Part shown: positions 15,944-30,102 of the stretch, in pieces
How positions within the stretch are numbered: the first letter of the stretch is position 1
How the letters are laid out: each line of letters begins with the position of its first letter
Source of the DNA: Zhengella mangrovi
GTDB taxonomy: Bacteria; Pseudomonadota; Alphaproteobacteria; Rhizobiales; Rhizobiaceae
Assembly (NCBI RefSeq): GCF_002727065.1
Contig: NZ_PDVP01000004.1
Location: forward strand, 124,001 to 188,000
Direction: 5' to 3'
DNA length: 64,000 bases
Notes under the pieces: model-generated
The model's input: only the letters and a program-made list of their open reading frames with translations
Databases searched by the model: none
Told to the model about the DNA's origin: nothing
Made by a program: the position numbers and the translations under genes

Positions 15944-17211
15944 ATGGTCGTTGAGCGCAATGCACCGCTGGCCAGAAATGCAATGGCCTACGTGCTGGCC
16001 GGCGGGAGGGGAAGCCGGCTGCACGAACTGACAGACCGGCGCGCCAAACCGGCCGTCTATTTCGGCGGGAAGACGCGGATCATCGATTTCGCGCTGTCGA
16101 ATGCCATCAATTCGGGCATCCGCCGTATCGGCGTGGCGACGCAGTACAAGGCGCATTCGCTGATCCGCCACCTGCAGCGCGGCTGGAACTTCCTGCGGCC
16201 GGAGCGGAACGAGAGCTTCGACATCCTGCCGGCCAGCCAGCGCGTGTCCGAGCACCAGTGGTACGAAGGCACGGCCGACGCTGTCTACCAGAACATCGAC
16301 ATCATCGAGGATTACGGTGTCGAGTACATGGTCATCCTGGCGGGCGACCACATCTACAAGATGGACTACGAGATCATGCTGCAGCAGCACGTCAGCCAGA
16401 GCGCCGACGTGACCATCGGCTGCCTGGAAGTGCCGCGCGCCGATGCGACGGGCTTCGGCGTGATGCACGTGGACCACGACGACCGGATCGTCGATTTCGT
16501 CGAGAAACCGGCCGACCCGCCGGCCATTCCCGGCAATCCCGACATGTCGCTGGCCTCGATGGGCATCTATGTCTTCTCGACCCGGTTCCTGATCGAGGAG
16601 TTGAAGCGCGATGCCGCCGACCCGGAATCCAGCCGCGATTTCGGCAAGGACATCATTCCGCACATCGTCAAGAACGGGAAGGCGGTGGCGCATCGCTTCA
16701 CCCAGTCGTGCGTGCGGGCCTCGACGGAAAACGAGGCCTACTGGCGCGACGTCGGCACGATCGACGCCTACTGGCAGGCCAATATCGACCTCAACGACAT
16801 CCTGCCGGAACTCGACCTGTTCGACCGCTCGTGGCCGATCTGGACCTATGCGGAGATCCGTCCGCCGGCCAAGTTCGTTCACAGCGAGGAGGGCCGTGTC
16901 GGCCAGGCGATCTCGTCGCTGGTGTCGGGCGACTGCATCATCTCGGGGTCTTCGATCCATCGCAGCCTGCTGTTCACGGGAACCCTGGCACGGTCCTATT
17001 CGAAGCTGAGCGAGGCCGTCGTGCTGCCCGAATGCGTCATCGGCCGGCACGCGCGCCTGTCCAAGGTCGTGATCGACCGCGGCGTGAAGATCCCGTCGGG
17101 TCTCGTCGTCGGGGAAGACCCGGAACTGGATGCCAGCCGGTTCCGCCGGACGGCCAGCGGGGTCTGCCTCATCACCCAGTCCATGCTCGACAAGGCAGGT
17201 CTCATCTACGA

Positions 17212-17215
<4 letters not shown>
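15944..17215 (+). CDS. glgC: Glucose-1-phosphate adenylyltransferase
   Basis: A 423-residue ADP-glucose pyrophosphorylase, the committed step of glycogen synthesis. The nucleotidyltransferase signature [20 protein letters not shown] is at residues 13-32, the catalytic loop DHIYKMDYE near 143, and a left-handed beta-helix C terminus follows ([20 protein letters not shown]), which in this family mediates allosteric control. AGGAGGAAACC precedes the ATG. The stop codon overlaps the glgA start by four bases. Confidence 0.95.
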
Positions 17216-22287
<5,072 letters not shown>

Positions 22288-22363
22288 ATCCGGCGCTCTC
22301 ACCAGCTGAGCTACCCTGCCCCGTCGACCCGCCGCTGACATGCCAGCGGCTGTGAACGCGCGG

Positions 22364-22392
22364 ATATAAGGGCGGGGTTGCGTCGCTGTCAA
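22364..22392 (-). promoter_or_regulatory. Sigma-70 promoter of the tRNA-Met gene
   Basis: On the minus strand a consensus TTGACA (22387-22392) and TTATAT (22364-22369) are separated by exactly 17 bases. The predicted start lies about 37 bases before the mature tRNA end. This is the strongest promoter seen in the window. Confidence 0.85.
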
Positions 22393-22566
22393 GCAAGGTT
22401 TTCCTTTCCTGGCGCATGTTTTTTTCGCGCGATGAGGGAAAGCGTGACCGGCGGACTTCCAAGCGGGGTTGAGTTCAACCCTGAGCGTCGATATGACAAC
22501 TTCGTCACGAGTGGCCTGTGGCCGAAGGGTGGCGAAGAACAGAGCGACAGACGGAAGTTTCCAAGA

Positions 22567-23520
22567 ATGGCGCCGCGCATAGCAGTACTCGGGTGCGGAT
22601 ACTGGGGCAGCAATCATATCCGTACCCTGAAGGGGCTCGGAGCGCTTCATGCCGTCTCCGATGCAAATCCTGCCAGGGCGGAGGGGTTCGCCGCCGAGAA
22701 TGACGTCGAGGCCATCGCTCCCGACGACCTGTTCGGGCGCGAAGACATCGATGCCATCGTGATGGCGCTGCCGCCGCAGTTCCACGCCGAGATGGCCATT
22801 CGCGCCGTGGAGGCCGGCAAGGACGTGCTGGTCGAAAAGCCTATCGCGCTGTCGGTGCCGGATGCCGAGCGGGCCGTGGCCGCGGCGCGCGCACATGGCC
22901 GGGTCTTCATGGTCGGCCACGTGCTGCGCTTCCACCCGGCCTTCGAGCTGCTCAAGTCGCTGATCGACGAGGGCGAGCTGGGCGAGGTGAAATACATCCA
23001 TTCGCACCGGCTGGGCCTTGGCAAGTTCCACACCGAGAACGATGCGCTCTGGGACCTGGCACCGCACGACCTGTCGATGATCCTCGCCGTGACCGGCGCG
23101 CCGCCGCTGGAGGTGCGCGGGGAGGGGGCGGCCGTGCTCGACCACCTGTCGGACTTCGCCCACGTCCACATGCGGTTTCCCGGCGGCATCCGCAGCCACC
23201 TGTTCTCCTCCCGCCTGAACCCCTATCGCGAACGCCGCCTGACGGTGGTGGGGACGCGCGCCATGGCGGTGTTCGACGACGTGGAGACCTGGGATCGCAA
23301 GCTGGCGATCTACCGCCACGCGGTCTGGCAGGATTCGGGCCAGTGGGCGTTCACAACCAACGAGCCGTCCTACCAGCCGGTCGCCGAAGGCATGCCGCTG
23401 ACGCGGGAACTGCAGAACTTCATCCACGCCATCGAGACGCGCGAGGAACCGCGCACCGGTGGCGACGAGGCGATCCTCGTCCTCAAGATCCTGACCGCGG
23501 CGACCGTCAGCCACGACTGA
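22567..23520 (+). CDS. Gfo/Idh/MocA-family NAD(P)-dependent oxidoreductase
   Basis: A 317-residue two-domain dehydrogenase. The Rossmann dinucleotide motif GCGYWGSNH is at residues 8-16, the catalytic-lysine motif VEKPIAL near 97, and a C-terminal alpha/beta domain follows with the segment DLAPHDLSMI. Similar enzymes act on UDP-sugars, inositols or other sugars; the substrate cannot be read here. The reading frame is open 63 codons upstream, but the ATG at 22567 gives the normal N terminus (MAPRIAVLGCGYWG). It is followed after 64 bases by a methyltransferase gene. Confidence 0.88.
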   Translation: MAPRIAVLGCGYWGSNHIRTLKGLGALHAVSDANPARAEGFAAENDVEAIAPDDLFGREDIDAIVMALPPQFHAEMAIRAVEAGKDVLVEKPIALSVPDAERAVAAARAHGRVFMVGHVLRFHPAFELLKSLIDEGELGEVKYIHSHRLGLGKFHTENDALWDLAPHDLSMILAVTGAPPLEVRGEGAAVLDHLSDFAHVHMRFPGGIRSHLFSSRLNPYRERRLTVVGTRAMAVFDDVETWDRKLAIYRHAVWQDSGQWAFTTNEPSYQPVAEGMPLTRELQNFIHAIETREEPRTGGDEAILVLKILTAATVSHD

Positions 23521-23584
23521 GCCGGGGCATGGGATCCGCGCGCGCCCGGATGGTGCGGTTTCACCCGAAAAGCGAGAGCAGGCC

Positions 23585-24316
23585 GTGACCGCCGCATACG
23601 ATGTCATCGGGCTCGACTATGCCAACCTGCGAAGACCGGATCCGCGCATTGGCGCGATGATCGACGAGGCACTCGGCGATGCGGAGCGGGTTTTGAACGT
23701 CGGCGCCGGATCGGGTTCCTACGAACCGGCCGGGCGGCTGGTGACGGCGGTGGAACCGTCCGTTGCCATGATCCGACAGCGCGCCGCTTCGGCGGCACCG
23801 GCCGTTGAAGCTTATGCCGAGGCCCTTCCTTTCGAGGACCGGTCCTTCGATGCGGCCATGGCGGTCAACACCGTCCACCACTGGTCGGACAAGGCCAGGG
23901 GCATGGCGGAAATGCGGCGGGTCACGCGGGGGCGCATCGTGGTGCTGACATCGGACCCGTCGTTCCGAGATCCCTGGCTGCTGGACTATTTTCCCAGACT
24001 GGCGACGCTTGACGACGCCCAGATGCCATCCATGTCGGATTACGCGCGCTGGCTCGGCCCCGTCGATGTCTTGCCCGTTCCCGTGCCGCACGACTGTATC
24101 GACGGGTTTCTCTATTCCTACTGGCGACGTCCGCACGCCTATCTCGATCCGGCGGTGCGCAGGGCAATGTCATCCTTTCACGCGCTGGGCGATGTTTCGG
24201 CCGGGCTCGAGCGGCTCGCCGCCGATCTCGACAGCGGCGCCTGGGCCGACCGCTACCACGCACTGCTGGACCTTCCCGACCGCGATGTCGGCTATCGGCT
24301 CGTCGTGACCCGCTGA
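23585..24316 (+). CDS. Class I SAM-dependent methyltransferase
   Basis: A 243-residue UbiE/Methyltransf_11-like protein. The SAM-binding motif I is VLNVGAGSGSY near residue 36; an acidic residue follows at VTAVEPS, and motif IV is FDAAMAVNTVHHW near 93. The C-terminal half (from about 130) does not match a substrate class that I recognise. The start is GTG with AGAGCAGG upstream; no better ATG exists in frame. It may be co-transcribed with the oxidoreductase before it. Confidence 0.85.
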   Translation: MTAAYDVIGLDYANLRRPDPRIGAMIDEALGDAERVLNVGAGSGSYEPAGRLVTAVEPSVAMIRQRAASAAPAVEAYAEALPFEDRSFDAAMAVNTVHHWSDKARGMAEMRRVTRGRIVVLTSDPSFRDPWLLDYFPRLATLDDAQMPSMSDYARWLGPVDVLPVPVPHDCIDGFLYSYWRRPHAYLDPAVRRAMSSFHALGDVSAGLERLAADLDSGAWADRYHALLDLPDRDVGYRLVVTR

Positions 24317-24389
24317 CGGCCCTGCGACCAGGCGTTCAGGTCCACGCAAGCAATTCATGGCTATTGTCGGCCTCGGAAGGGGAAAAGCC

Positions 24390-24809
24390 ATGACCATCTC
24401 ATCGATCGGTTCCTCGCATCGCCCGATGCCCGAGCGGACCAAAGCGGAAGCCGGGGACGCGACCAGCAAGGCGGCCAACAGCGTTGGCCACCAGGCCAAG
24501 GCGGCCATCGCGGCGGCCGGAAACCCGGACCTGCCATCCAACATCCAGGGCAAGGTTTCATCCGCGATTGCGCGCGGCATCGACTTCACGCCCCTGCTCG
24601 CCATCGACAAGACCGATCCGCTGCCTGCCGGCACCAACGAGACCCCGGCGGGCGAACCGGTGTCCGCCGAGGGCGCGTCTGCCGGAGAGGAAGCCGGTGC
24701 GGTGCCCGCTTCCGAATCGCCGTCGGCAGGCGAGACGGGCGCAACGGATGACGCCCAGATCGCGGCCGATCTCTTGGCCGGGTCTTCGACGGGCGGCGAA
24801 GAGACCTGA
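24390..24809 (+). CDS. Small acidic, probably disordered protein of unknown function
   Basis: About 139 residues. The N-terminal half is Ala/Lys-rich and may form a helix (TSKAANSVGHQAKAAIAAAG); the C-terminal half is rich in Gly, Ala, Ser, Pro and Glu without hydrophobic core (GEPVSAEGASAGEEAGAVP). There is no signal peptide. The ATG at 24390 has a strong AAGGGGAAAAGCC site; another ATG at 24357 lies in frame with no good site. Codon use fits the surrounding genes. I do not recognise a family. Confidence 0.65.
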   Translation: MTISSIGSSHRPMPERTKAEAGDATSKAANSVGHQAKAAIAAAGNPDLPSNIQGKVSSAIARGIDFTPLLAIDKTDPLPAGTNETPAGEPVSAEGASAGEEAGAVPASESPSAGETGATDDAQIAADLLAGSSTGGEET

Positions 24810-24826
24810 TCTTTCCTGCCGTCCGG

Positions 24827-25426
24827 TCAGGGCCGGTCGGCGGTTCTCCCCGTCAATGCCCTGCACAGGGTTTCGATCATGTCGGCTGCCCCGTGCTTCA
24901 GCGGATCCCGGATGGCGTCGCCGAGCGCGAAGACGAGGACCAGTCCCAGCACCGACGCATGGATGGCCAGGGCCTCGCGCCGCGCTTCGTTCCGGTCTCC
25001 GGGCAAGTGCGCGGCCAGGGTCGCATAAAGGCTGTCGGTGACCGGGTGAACGTGGTCCAGGACGGGTCCGGCCTGACGCTTCGTCGCGGACGTTCGCGCG
25101 GTCTGCGGTAGAAGATACATCATGCGAAAGCGTTCGAGGTCGGTGAAATGGAATCCGGCGACCGCGATCACGAATGACCGGATTGCCTCGTCGCGGCCCG
25201 TCGCCGTTTCGAGGGAGGCAGTGGCCGCGCCGGCTTCCGCTGCAAGCCATGGCACGAACATGGCGGCCAGCAGCGCCGGCTTGTTCGGAAACCAGTACAG
25301 AACTGCCTGTTTCGATCGCCCGAGCTTTTGCGCGATGGCATCGAAGGACACGGCGTGCAGGCCGTTTGAGGCCACGATGTCGCGCGCGATCGAAAGGATG
25401 ATTTCCCGCGTGTCTGATTCCGCCAT
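24827..25426 (-). CDS. TetR/AcrR-family transcriptional regulator
   Basis: A 199-residue repressor-type protein. The helix-turn-helix is at residues 8-55 (FDAIAQKLGRSKQAVLYWFP, typical recognition helix ending YWFPNK). The C-terminal ligand domain is helical and not diagnostic. It diverges from the MAPEG gene, and the gap between them carries two palindromes that are likely its operators. The simplest reading is a repressor of itself and of the MAPEG protein that responds to a small lipophilic molecule; the ligand is unknown. Confidence 0.9.
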   Translation of the reverse strand: MAESDTREIILSIARDIVASNGLHAVSFDAIAQKLGRSKQAVLYWFPNKPALLAAMFVPWLAAEAGAATASLETATGRDEAIRSFVIAVAGFHFTDLERFRMMYLLPQTARTSATKRQAGPVLDHVHPVTDSLYATLAAHLPGDRNEARREALAIHASVLGLVLVFALGDAIRDPLKHGAADMIETLCRALTGRTADRP

Positions 25427-25445
25427 CAGTCCCGTCCGTTGACAA

Positions 25446-25482
25446 CTTACCAGCGGTAAGGTAATTGCTTACCATTGGTAAG
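25446..25482. promoter_or_regulatory. Two palindromic operators for the TetR-type regulator
   Basis: CTTACCAGCGGTAAG (25446-25460) and CTTACCATTGGTAAG (25468-25482) are 15-bp sites with identical perfect 6-bp arms and different 3-base centres. Centre-to-centre distance is 22 bases, two helical turns. They lie between the divergent TetR and MAPEG genes. Confidence 0.85.
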
Positions 25483-25525
25483 TAAAGGTCGGATCGCGGC
25501 CAAGGAGCAGGGGACGTTCAGGGCC

Positions 25526-25984
25526 ATGCTGAGTCTGGAGAACCCGGTTTTCGAAACCTATGTCATTGCTGCCGCGCTGATGGTGCTGAAGATCATGGGG
25601 CAGGGCTGGATGACGGTCTACCGGATGATGAAGAGCAAATCCGGCCTTGCCAGCCCCGAGGATGTCCGGTTCGGCCTGCTCAACAGGAGCCCCGGCGAGG
25701 CGCAACTCGCGGTCAACGATTACGTCGACCGCTCGCGGCGCATGCATCGAAACGACCTGGAGAATATCCCGGGCTTCCTGGCCGCCGGGCTGCTGTTCGT
25801 GGTCATCGACCCCGCACTGTGGCAGGCGCAGGTGCTGATGTACGGTTTCGTTGCCGCAAGGATGGCGCACTTCGTGGCCTATACGACGAAGCAGAGCCAC
25901 GAGGTGCGCGCCACGTTCTACACGATCGGGTCACTGATCGTGATCTTCATGGCGCTTCGCGTTCTCTGGGCGGTTCTCGCCTGA
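25526..25984 (+). CDS. MAPEG-family membrane protein
   Basis: A 152-residue protein with four predicted membrane segments. The MAPEG signature is visible as RSRRMHRNDLENIPGFLAAG near residue 73, which in microsomal prostaglandin E synthase-1 and MGST1 contributes to glutathione binding; MRAPEG-like segments follow (ARMAHFVAYTTKQSHEVRAT). The family conjugates or reduces lipophilic substrates with glutathione. It is divergent from a TetR regulator and lies 43 bases from its last operator, suggesting induction by a hydrophobic compound. The ATG has AAGGAGCAGGGGA upstream. Confidence 0.87.
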   Translation: MLSLENPVFETYVIAAALMVLKIMGQGWMTVYRMMKSKSGLASPEDVRFGLLNRSPGEAQLAVNDYVDRSRRMHRNDLENIPGFLAAGLLFVVIDPALWQAQVLMYGFVAARMAHFVAYTTKQSHEVRATFYTIGSLIVIFMALRVLWAVLA

Positions 25985-25997
25985 GAGCGCCTCGCGC

Positions 25998-27167
25998 TCA
26001 CACCGATTCCAGATGGCGGAGCATCGCCTCGGCGGTCTTCTCACGCTCCGAACGGGCGATGAAGCCGCCTCCGAAGACGCGGGCCTCGTTGCCGGGATCC
26101 GAATAGAGGACGCAGGCCTGGCCGGGCGCCACGCCCAGTTCGCCATCCAGCAGTTCCACTGTCGCGGTGCCGTTTTCCATGCGCAGCAGGGCAGGCGCTG
26201 GCGGGCGGGTGGACCGCACCTTGGCGTAGAGTTCCATGCCTTCGGACGGCAGCGCCGACAGCGGACCGTCGCCAAGCCAGTTCATGTCGCGCAGCCAGAG
26301 CTTGCGCGTCTCCAGCGCCTCGCGCGGACCGACAACGATCCGGGCGCGGGCCGGGTCGATGTGGACGACATAGAGCGGTTCGCCGGCGGCGATGCCGATG
26401 CCGCGGCGCTGGCCGATCGTGAAGCGCAGGATGCCCTCGTGGCGTCCAAGCACGCGGCCGTCGATATGGACGATCTCGCCCGGCTCGGAGGCCTCCGGCT
26501 TCAGCTTCGCGATGATGTCGGTGTACTTTCCCTGCGGCACAAAGCAGATATCCTGGCTGTCCTGCTTGCCGGCCACTTCGAGGCCCATGCTTTCGGCAAG
26601 CTCGCGGACCTGGGGCTTGGACAGGCTGCCCAGCGGGAAGCGCAGGTAGTCGACCTGCTCCTGCGTCGTGGCGAACAGGAACCAGCTCTGGTCGCGGTCG
26701 GCATCGACGGGGCGGTAGAGCGCCCTGTGTTCGCCGTTGACGCGCGAGCGGATGTAGTGCCCGGTCGCCAGCGCCTCGGCGCCGAGATCGCGTGCCGTCT
26801 GCAGCAGGTCTTCGAACTTGACGGTCTGGTTGCAGGCCACGCAGGGCACCGGCGTCTCGCCCGCCATGTAGCTTTCAGCGAAGGGATTGATCACCGCTTC
26901 CTGGAAGCGCTTCTCGTAGTCGAGCACGTAGTGGGGAATGCCGAGACGCTCACAGACGCGCCGGGCGTCGTCGATGTCCTGGCCGGCACAGCACGAACCG
27001 GGCCGGTGGGTGGCTGCGCCATGGTCGTACAATTGCAGCGTGACGCCGACGACATCGTAGCCTTCGCGTGCCAGCAGGCCGGCAACGACGGAAGAGTCGA
27101 CGCCGCCCGACATGGCGACAACGATACGGGTGTCCTCGGGGCGTCCGGGAAGATCTAGACTGTTCAT
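25998..27167 (-). CDS. mnmA: tRNA-specific 2-thiouridylase
   Basis: A 389-residue enzyme that thiolates U34 of tRNA-Lys, Glu and Gln. The PP-loop is [10 protein letters not shown] near residue 18, the first catalytic cysteine is in [11 protein letters not shown] near 114, and the second in [12 protein letters not shown] near 212. Length and domain order are normal. The ATG at 27167 follows GGAAATGCG. It is a single-gene unit, with the divergent sciP gene 266 bases away. Confidence 0.96.
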   Translation of the reverse strand: MNSLDLPGRPEDTRIVVAMSGGVDSSVVAGLLAREGYDVVGVTLQLYDHGAATHRPGSCCAGQDIDDARRVCERLGIPHYVLDYEKRFQEAVINPFAESYMAGETPVPCVACNQTVKFEDLLQTARDLGAEALATGHYIRSRVNGEHRALYRPVDADRDQSWFLFATTQEQVDYLRFPLGSLSKPQVRELAESMGLEVAGKQDSQDICFVPQGKYTDIIAKLKPEASEPGEIVHIDGRVLGRHEGILRFTIGQRRGIGIAAGEPLYVVHIDPARARIVVGPREALETRKLWLRDMNWLGDGPLSALPSEGMELYAKVRSTRPPAPALLRMENGTATVELLDGELGVAPGQACVLYSDPGNEARVFGGGFIARSEREKTAEAMLRHLESV

Positions 27168-27315
27168 CGCATTTCCGCCGGTTTCAAGGGCCGGGTTCCA
27201 TTCATTCAGCCCTATATAGGGCAAGCGACCGCAAAGCGCGAGGGCCATGGCGCCGGTTCCTTGCCGCGACTGGCCGGTCGGTGCACCGGCCTGCCGCAAC
27301 GCCGGCCCATGCAGT

Positions 27316-27338
27316 GATTCGGTAAACAGCAATTTACC
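27316..27338. promoter_or_regulatory. GANTC site and inverted repeat upstream of sciP
   Basis: GATTC at 27316-27320 is a potential CcrM methylation site. It abuts GGTAAA-CAGCAA-TTTACC (27321-27338), a perfect 6-bp inverted repeat. Both lie about 100 bases before sciP, in the 266-base gap that also separates it from mnmA. A regulatory role is inferred from position. Confidence 0.4.
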
Positions 27339-27433
27339 AAGATTACCCCAGCGTTACCTGTAGTTTAGGCTTTTTTTAAAGATGCGGCGGTAGTGTGTCC
27401 GAGTAAGGTCCTTGAGTTTGTGTAGAGAGTACA

Positions 27434-27709
27434 ATGACCGATCTGGCGAGACCACGCGTCAAATATGTCATCGGCCCGGACGGGAGCCCCCTGACGATTG
27501 CCGATTTGCCCCCCACCAATACCCGGCGGTGGGTGATCCGCCGGAAAGCGGAAGTCGTGGCGGCAGTCCGCGGCGGTCTGCTGAGCCTCGAGGAGGCCTG
27601 CAGCCGGTATCGGCTCACGGTCGAGGAATTCCTGTCCTGGCAGGCTTCCATCGACGATCACGGCCTTGCCGGGCTGCGCACGACGCGCATCCAGCAATAC
27701 CGACACTGA
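27434..27709 (+). CDS. sciP: SciP-like CtrA inhibitor (DUF1153)
   Basis: A 91-residue protein with the DUF1153 helix-turn-helix. Conserved blocks include the N-terminal RPRVKYVIGPDGSPLTIADL and the central RRWVIRRKAEVVAAVRGGLL, then EEACSRYRLTVEEFLSWQ. In Caulobacter SciP binds CtrA and blocks its activation of target promoters in G1 cells. Its location 1.5 kb from ctrA, chpT and fliJ supports the same role. A clear promoter is not obvious, but GATTC and an inverted repeat lie upstream. Confidence 0.92.
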   Translation: MTDLARPRVKYVIGPDGSPLTIADLPPTNTRRWVIRRKAEVVAAVRGGLLSLEEACSRYRLTVEEFLSWQASIDDHGLAGLRTTRIQQYRH

Positions 27710-27781
27710 TCCGAAAAGAAATCGCGTCTTCCAGAGGCCGGGTTCATTCGAACTCCGGCCTTTCGGCTGCCGGGCGCGGCC

Positions 27782-28213
27782 CTAGCGGTCGGCCAGTTTC
27801 GCGGCCGTTGCCGTCAGGATGACGGAAGCCGCAAAGCACCACAGGCCCGGCTTGGTGATTGCCGTCGCGAGGCCCGAGGTCTTGGCCGCGAAAACGACGA
27901 TGGCCACCAGCAGCACATCCAGCATCGACCAACGCGACAGGCCATGTAGCCAGGACGGGGCCCGGGAGCCGGGGCCTTTCGCCGCGGCAATCTGCAGCAG
28001 CAGGAGCTTGGATGCCGGCGTGACGATGGAAAAGAGGGCGATCAGGGCTGCCAGCGCCATGTCGCCGCGCTGCCAGAGGCCGGTCACCATCTGCACCAGC
28101 GACGGTTCATCGGAAAAGACGATCAGGCGTTCGATCTCCACCAGCGGCAGGGTCACGCCGAGGACGAAGCTCGCGGTCGCAGCAAAGAGGCAAAGGGCAA
28201 GGGCGGTTCGCAT
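27782..28213 (-). CDS. Paraquat-inducible protein A (PqiA)-like membrane protein
   Basis: A 143-residue protein with about four membrane segments. The PqiA-type signature is present as SRWSMLDVLLVAIVVFAAK near residue 90, with TPASKLLLLQ before it. Full-length PqiA has two such domains and works with MCE proteins PqiB in envelope lipid transport; this is a single-domain version with no pqiB next to it. Function in lipid transport is therefore only an inference. It lies tail to tail with sciP. Confidence 0.82.
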   Translation of the reverse strand: MRTALALCLFAATASFVLGVTLPLVEIERLIVFSDEPSLVQMVTGLWQRGDMALAALIALFSIVTPASKLLLLQIAAAKGPGSRAPSWLHGLSRWSMLDVLLVAIVVFAAKTSGLATAITKPGLWCFAASVILTATAAKLADR

Positions 28214-28321
28214 GACACCGCTTTAGACGAGTGCGCGCGGAATGGAAATGAAGGATTGTCCGGAAGGAGACCCGGGGGCCGGGCCGGCCTGCGCGCGCCG
28301 GACGGCGGTTCCAGGCACAAC

Positions 28322-28346
28322 AAAGCCGCCCGGGCGGGCGGCTTCA
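28322..28346 (-). terminator. Terminator downstream of fliJ
   Basis: On the minus strand a perfect 9-bp stem (AAGCCGCCC with GGGCGGCTT, 4-base loop) starts 22 bases after the fliJ stop and is followed by a short T-rich tail. Confidence 0.7.
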
Positions 28347-28366
28347 TGACCTTGATGTTGCGGAGA

Positions 28367-28741
28367 TCAGCCGATCATGGCGCGGCGGTTGCCGGCCGGT
28401 TCGCGCGACCTGACGTCGCGGTTCTCCAGCATTTCCGCCTTTCCCAGTTCAGACTCGGCTTCGGCGAGCGCTGCCTCGGCCGCATCGCGCTGGGATTTCA
28501 GATCGGACTGGGACGCCATGAGATTCTCGCGGCGCTGCCGTGCGGCCTTGGCGAAGGTCGGGTAGGCGAAATGCGACTGGTCGGTGATGCCGGCCTTCGT
28601 TTCTTCGTGGCCGATCTGGATTTCCAGCTCCGCCGCCTTGCGATCGAATTCGGCGATCATCATGTCGAGCTGGGCAAGCTGACGTCTTTTCTCGTTGACC
28701 TGGAAAAGCTTCAACCGGACCAGGTTATCGCGTGATTTCAT
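28367..28741 (-). CDS. fliJ: Flagellar export chaperone FliJ
   Basis: A 124-residue, highly charged, almost entirely helical protein (MKSRDNLVRLKLFQVNEKRR at the start, then a long coiled coil), the pattern of FliJ, which links the FliI ATPase to the export gate. The assignment rests on composition, length and position beside ctrA, a known arrangement in Hyphomicrobiales where fliI is often adjacent; fliI is not in this window. An upstream in-frame ATG (28783) lacks a suitable ribosome site. It is transcribed away from ctrA and ends at a terminator. Confidence 0.78.
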   Translation of the reverse strand: MKSRDNLVRLKLFQVNEKRRQLAQLDMMIAEFDRKAAELEIQIGHEETKAGITDQSHFAYPTFAKAARQRRENLMASQSDLKSQRDAAEAALAEAESELGKAEMLENRDVRSREPAGNRRAMIG

Positions 28742-29182
28742 GACTCGATACTCCACAACAAAACCACCCGGCCATATACACAAAGCCGGTCTTCACTCCG
28801 TCCGCAGGCGAAAGGACCGATTCGGGACCTGCTAATCTGCCCGTCCCATGCCGTCCCGGTAACCTTTCGTTTACGGGCATCATTAATCATAGAGGTCGGA
28901 ACTTAAGGCGCGGTAAAAAAAATCTGTCGTCTTGGTTAAGGCCTGCAAGATGAGTCTTCTGAATCGCTTGGCGGAAAAAGTTAACGTTTCCCGGTTCGTC
29001 TCAGGTCACGGAAAATGAAGTTAAAACAGGTGGTTGGCTATTTTACTTTGCGTTGAAGTGGGTCACTTGCAAATCCGATTCGGATTTTGTTAACCATTTC
29101 ATGCCAGCCTCCGGATCAGGCAAGGACTGTTCCGCTCGTCATTGGCGCCAATGCCTGATTCGGGTGCGAGAAGGGGATCGAA
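28742..29182 (+). promoter_or_regulatory. ctrA control region with six GANTC sites and CtrA-like half-sites
   Basis: This 441-base gap between fliJ and ctrA has no gene. GANTC sites, targets of the CcrM methylase, are at 28742, 28819, 28952, 28961, 29077 and 29157. TTAACCAT, a perfect CtrA half-site, is at 29090-29097; TTAATCAT is at 28883-28890. A perfect palindrome AAATCCGATTCGGATTT (29071-29087) is centred on the fifth GANTC site, just before TTAACCAT. In Caulobacter the ctrA promoters are controlled by GANTC methylation and by CtrA itself. No TTAA-N7-TTAA pair was found. Confidence 0.7.
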
Positions 29183-29878
29183 ATGCGCGTTCTGCTTATT
29201 GAAGACGACAGCGCTACCGCACAGAGCATCGAACTGATGCTCAAGTCGGAAAGCTTCAATGTCTATACGACGGATCTCGGGGAAGAGGGGGTCGACCTCG
29301 GGAAGCTGTATGACTACGACATCATTCTTCTGGACCTGAACCTCCCCGACATGTCGGGCTACGAGGTGCTGCGGACCCTGCGTCTGTCGAAGGTCAAGAC
29401 ACCGATCCTGATCCTCTCCGGCATGGCCGGGATCGAGGACAAGGTTCGCGGCCTCGGATTCGGCGCCGACGACTACATGACCAAGCCGTTCCACAAGGAC
29501 GAGCTGGTCGCGCGCATCCATGCCATCGTCCGCCGCTCCAAGGGCCATGCCCAGTCGGTCATCACCACGGGCGACCTGGTGGTCAACCTCGACGCCAAGA
29601 CCGTGGAAGTCGGCGGCCAGCGCGTTCACCTGACCGGCAAGGAATACCAGATGCTCGAGCTCCTTTCGCTGCGGAAGGGCACGACGCTGACCAAGGAAAT
29701 GTTCCTGAACCACCTCTACGGTGGCATGGACGAGCCGGAACTGAAGATCATCGACGTGTTCATCTGCAAGCTTCGCAAGAAGCTGGACGCGGCATCCGGC
29801 GGCCAGAACTACATCGAGACGGTCTGGGGCCGCGGGTATGTCCTGCGCGAACCGGACGACATCCGCGAAAGCGCCTGA
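29183..29878 (+). CDS. ctrA: Cell-cycle response regulator CtrA
   Basis: A 231-residue OmpR-type response regulator, the master cell-cycle regulator of alphaproteobacteria. The receiver has the acidic pair Asp8-Asp9, phosphoacceptor Asp51 ([20 protein letters not shown]), a Ser in ILSGM and Lys in [10 protein letters not shown]. The winged-helix domain has the CtrA-typical segments [20 protein letters not shown] and [13 protein letters not shown]. It is phosphorylated through CckA and ChpT; chpT lies 750 bases away. SciP, its inhibitor, is also nearby. A long regulatory region precedes it. Confidence 0.97.
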   Translation: MRVLLIEDDSATAQSIELMLKSESFNVYTTDLGEEGVDLGKLYDYDIILLDLNLPDMSGYEVLRTLRLSKVKTPILILSGMAGIEDKVRGLGFGADDYMTKPFHKDELVARIHAIVRRSKGHAQSVITTGDLVVNLDAKTVEVGGQRVHLTGKEYQMLELLSLRKGTTLTKEMFLNHLYGGMDEPELKIIDVFICKLRKKLDAASGGQNYIETVWGRGYVLREPDDIRESA

Positions 29879-29916
29879 GCCGTATCGCCTTTCCCCTTTT
29901 TGACACGCCATCGCGG

Positions 29917-29945
29917 CCCGCCACCGGCACAGACCGGCTGGCGGG
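29917..29945 (+). terminator. Possible terminator after ctrA
   Basis: CCCGCCA (29917) pairs with TGGCGGG (29939), enclosing a second CCGG/CCGG pairing, 38 bases after the ctrA stop. The T tail is short, so this is tentative. Confidence 0.4.
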
Positions 29946-30102
29946 TTCTGCATTTCCCGGCCGGGGCGGCGACGTGCGGATCCCTTTCGCGGCATGGACC
30001 CGGACGGCGCGGGCCTCTTGCTGCCGCGCGCAAAGCCGCGGCCAGGCTTTTTACGCCTGTTGGCCATACGAAACGGGAAACGGGGACGGGGGGCGCCGCC
30101 GG

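Noticed and set aside
13906-15960. 684-codon minus-strand frame opposite glgB
   Set aside because: Antisense shadow of the branching enzyme.
24357-24389. Earlier ATG for the disordered protein
   Set aside because: The ATG at 24390 has a far better ribosome site.
28860-29100. TTAA-N7-TTAA full CtrA box upstream of ctrA
   Set aside because: Six TTAA words occur but none are 11 bases apart; only half-sites can be claimed.
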